Source of the DNA: a virus
Reading direction: 5' to 3' (one strand)
Virus record (IMG/VR): IMGVR_UViG_3300028666_000106
Location: 1-23,721 of that record
DNA length: 23,721 nucleotides
Positions 22,763 through 23,721 of this stretch are shown here, in pieces. A program made the position numbers and the translations under genes. The number at the start of each line of letters is the position of its first letter. The stretch's first letter is position 1. The notes under the pieces are model-generated. The model saw only the letters and a list, made by a program, of their open reading frames with translations, was not told where the DNA came from and did no database searches.

Positions 22763-23721
22763 TGGCTACTGATTACGGTTCATACGAATGGCCTCCTTCT
22801 GGTAGTGGCTCTGGCGGCTCTGGCACAGTAACAAGTGTAGGTCTCGCTGATGGCTCAACAGTCCCTTTATATGGTATTAGTGGTAGCCCCGTTACGACTA
22901 CTGGAACTCTTACTTTCACGCTAAACACCCAAAGCGCAAATACAGTTTTTGCTGGACCCACCACTGGATCAGCAGCTCAGCCAACTTTTAGAGCTATCGT
23001 TCCGGCAGATATTCCGACATTAAATCAAAATACTACTGGCACAGCAGGGAATATAACGGCCACAAGCAATTCAACCCTAACAACATTATCTGCCTTAAGC
23101 CTTCCTTATTCTCAAGTTACTGGGGGCCCCGTATTATCTGGCTTTACTACGGATGGTGTTATTTATGCGGCTAGCTCTTCAACTGTGGCAAGCACCGGCG
23201 TTCCAACAAATAATTTTGCATTGGTTGGAAATGGTGCCGGGACTCCTCCTTCCTGGCAGCAATTAAATTTAACTGCCGGAGTGCAAGGAACGCTTCCTTC
23301 TTCAAATGGCGGGACAGGACAAAATTCTTCTTTTACACAATTTGGCGTTACCTATGCTTCAACAACAACGGCTCTAGCAACAACGGCAGCCGGAACTGCT
23401 GGGTTTGTATTAACAAGCAATGGAACAAGCGCTCCAACATTTCAGGCGAATTCTGGTGGATCAGCTATCACAGCATTAATTGGAGACGGAACAGCGTCTG
23501 GCCCGGGATCCGCAGCATTTACGCTTGCTACAGTAAATTCAAATGTCGGTTCTTTTGGATCTTCTACAAGTATTCCAAGTTTCACCGTTAATGGTAAAGG
23601 TCTTATTACCGCAGCTTCAGGTAATGTTGTCATAGCTCCCGCTGGAACTCTCAGCGGCACTACGTTAAATTCAACAGTTGTCACTTCTTCTTTAACTTCT
23701 GTCGGAACAATTACTTCTGGA
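22762..23721 (+). CDS. Tail fibre-type repetitive protein (3' truncated)
   Basis: An open frame of 320 codons from ATG 22762, which overlaps the previous stop, to the window edge. Gly/Ser linker after the N-terminus, then Thr/Ser/Ala/Gly-rich beta repeats. Recognisable fibre phrases: GTVTSVGLADGS, NTVFAGPTTGSAAQPTFRAI, PADIPTLNQN, SSNGGTGQNSS, LATVNSNVGSFGSSTSIPSF, and TLSGTTLNSTVVTSSLTSVG. Two modules repeat: GVIYAASSSTVAST (23155 onward) and GVTYASTTTALATT (23344 onward), each followed by a NGxGTPPxWQ- or NGTSAPTFQ-like end. Such proteins form trimeric fibres contacting the host. The receptor-binding end lies outside the window. Confidence 0.82.
   Translation, partial: MATDYGSYEWPPSGSGSGGSGTVTSVGLADGSTVPLYGISGSPVTTTGTLTFTLNTQSANTVFAGPTTGSAAQPTFRAIVPADIPTLNQNTTGTAGNITATSNSTLTTLSALSLPYSQVTGGPVLSGFTTDGVIYAASSSTVASTGVPTNNFALVGNGAGTPPSWQQLNLTAGVQGTLPSSNGGTGQNSSFTQFGVTYASTTTALATTAAGTAGFVLTSNGTSAPTFQANSGGSAITALIGDGTASGPGSAAFTLATVNSNVGSFGSSTSIPSFTVNGKGLITAASGNVVIAPAGTLSGTTLNSTVVTSSLTSVGTITSG

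Noticed and set aside
1-23721. CRISPR array, tRNA, integrase or lysis genes
   Set aside because: No regularly spaced repeats, no cloverleaf-like sequence noticed, and no integrase, lysozyme or amidase motif in any frame examined.

Overview
The window is a 23.7 kb piece of a tailed double-stranded DNA phage, or of a prophage. It holds a packaging, head and short-tail (podovirus-like) structural region. Every gene I can support is on the + strand, and genes are packed tightly: overlaps of the TAATG type, 0 to 50 bp spacers, and only one gap above 100 bp (9112-9278, 167 bp). No stretch above 300 bases lacks a gene. Base composition looks like about 40% GC. I see no integrase, repressor, tRNA, CRISPR array, tape-measure gene or tail-tube gene. 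The absence of long-tail genes, with a portal, adaptor, beta-rich hub and internal (ejection-type) proteins, points to a short-tailed virion. The host cannot be read from the sequence.

Layout: (1) 3-1300: end of an unknown gene, an HTH plus GNAT-acetyltransferase fusion, and a small unknown gene. (2) 1293-3467: packaging genes: terminase small subunit, terminase large subunit, HNH endonuclease. (3) 3492-4842: four small genes of unknown function, one with a cysteine cluster between two Gly-Gly boxes, and one containing a 14-bp perfect palindrome that closely resembles a chromosomal parS site. (4) 4851-9111: portal, scaffold and major capsid protein, closed by a clear intrinsic terminator. (5) 9279-16906: beta-rich virion protein, Fn3-like/head-tail adaptor, small conserved virion protein, fibre-like protein, and a large hub/nozzle-like protein. 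(6) 16906-22254: three large internal-virion-type proteins carrying repeated Gly-Gly boxes, interrupted at 20665-20957 by an AT-rich small membrane-protein gene with its own near-consensus sigma70 promoter (a likely moron, or a holin). (7) 22322-23721: a small beta-rich virion protein and the start of a repetitive tail-fibre-type protein that runs off the window.

How the genes fit together: the terminase and HNH genes package DNA through the portal into a shell built from the scaffold and capsid proteins. The adaptor and hub genes close the head and form the short tail. The 16906-22254 proteins look like cargo carried inside the particle and ejected with DNA, and the last genes are surface or fibre proteins. 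Most family calls rest on motifs and gene order remembered from metagenomic podoviruses; no database search was possible.

The most interesting observations are the Gly-Gly-box system shared by four non-adjacent proteins (with Cys/His clusters bracketed by two boxes in two of them), the parS-like palindrome in 4597-4842, the self-contained membrane gene at 20667-20957, and a split motif plus hairpin shared by the two intergenic regions at 9176 and 22258.
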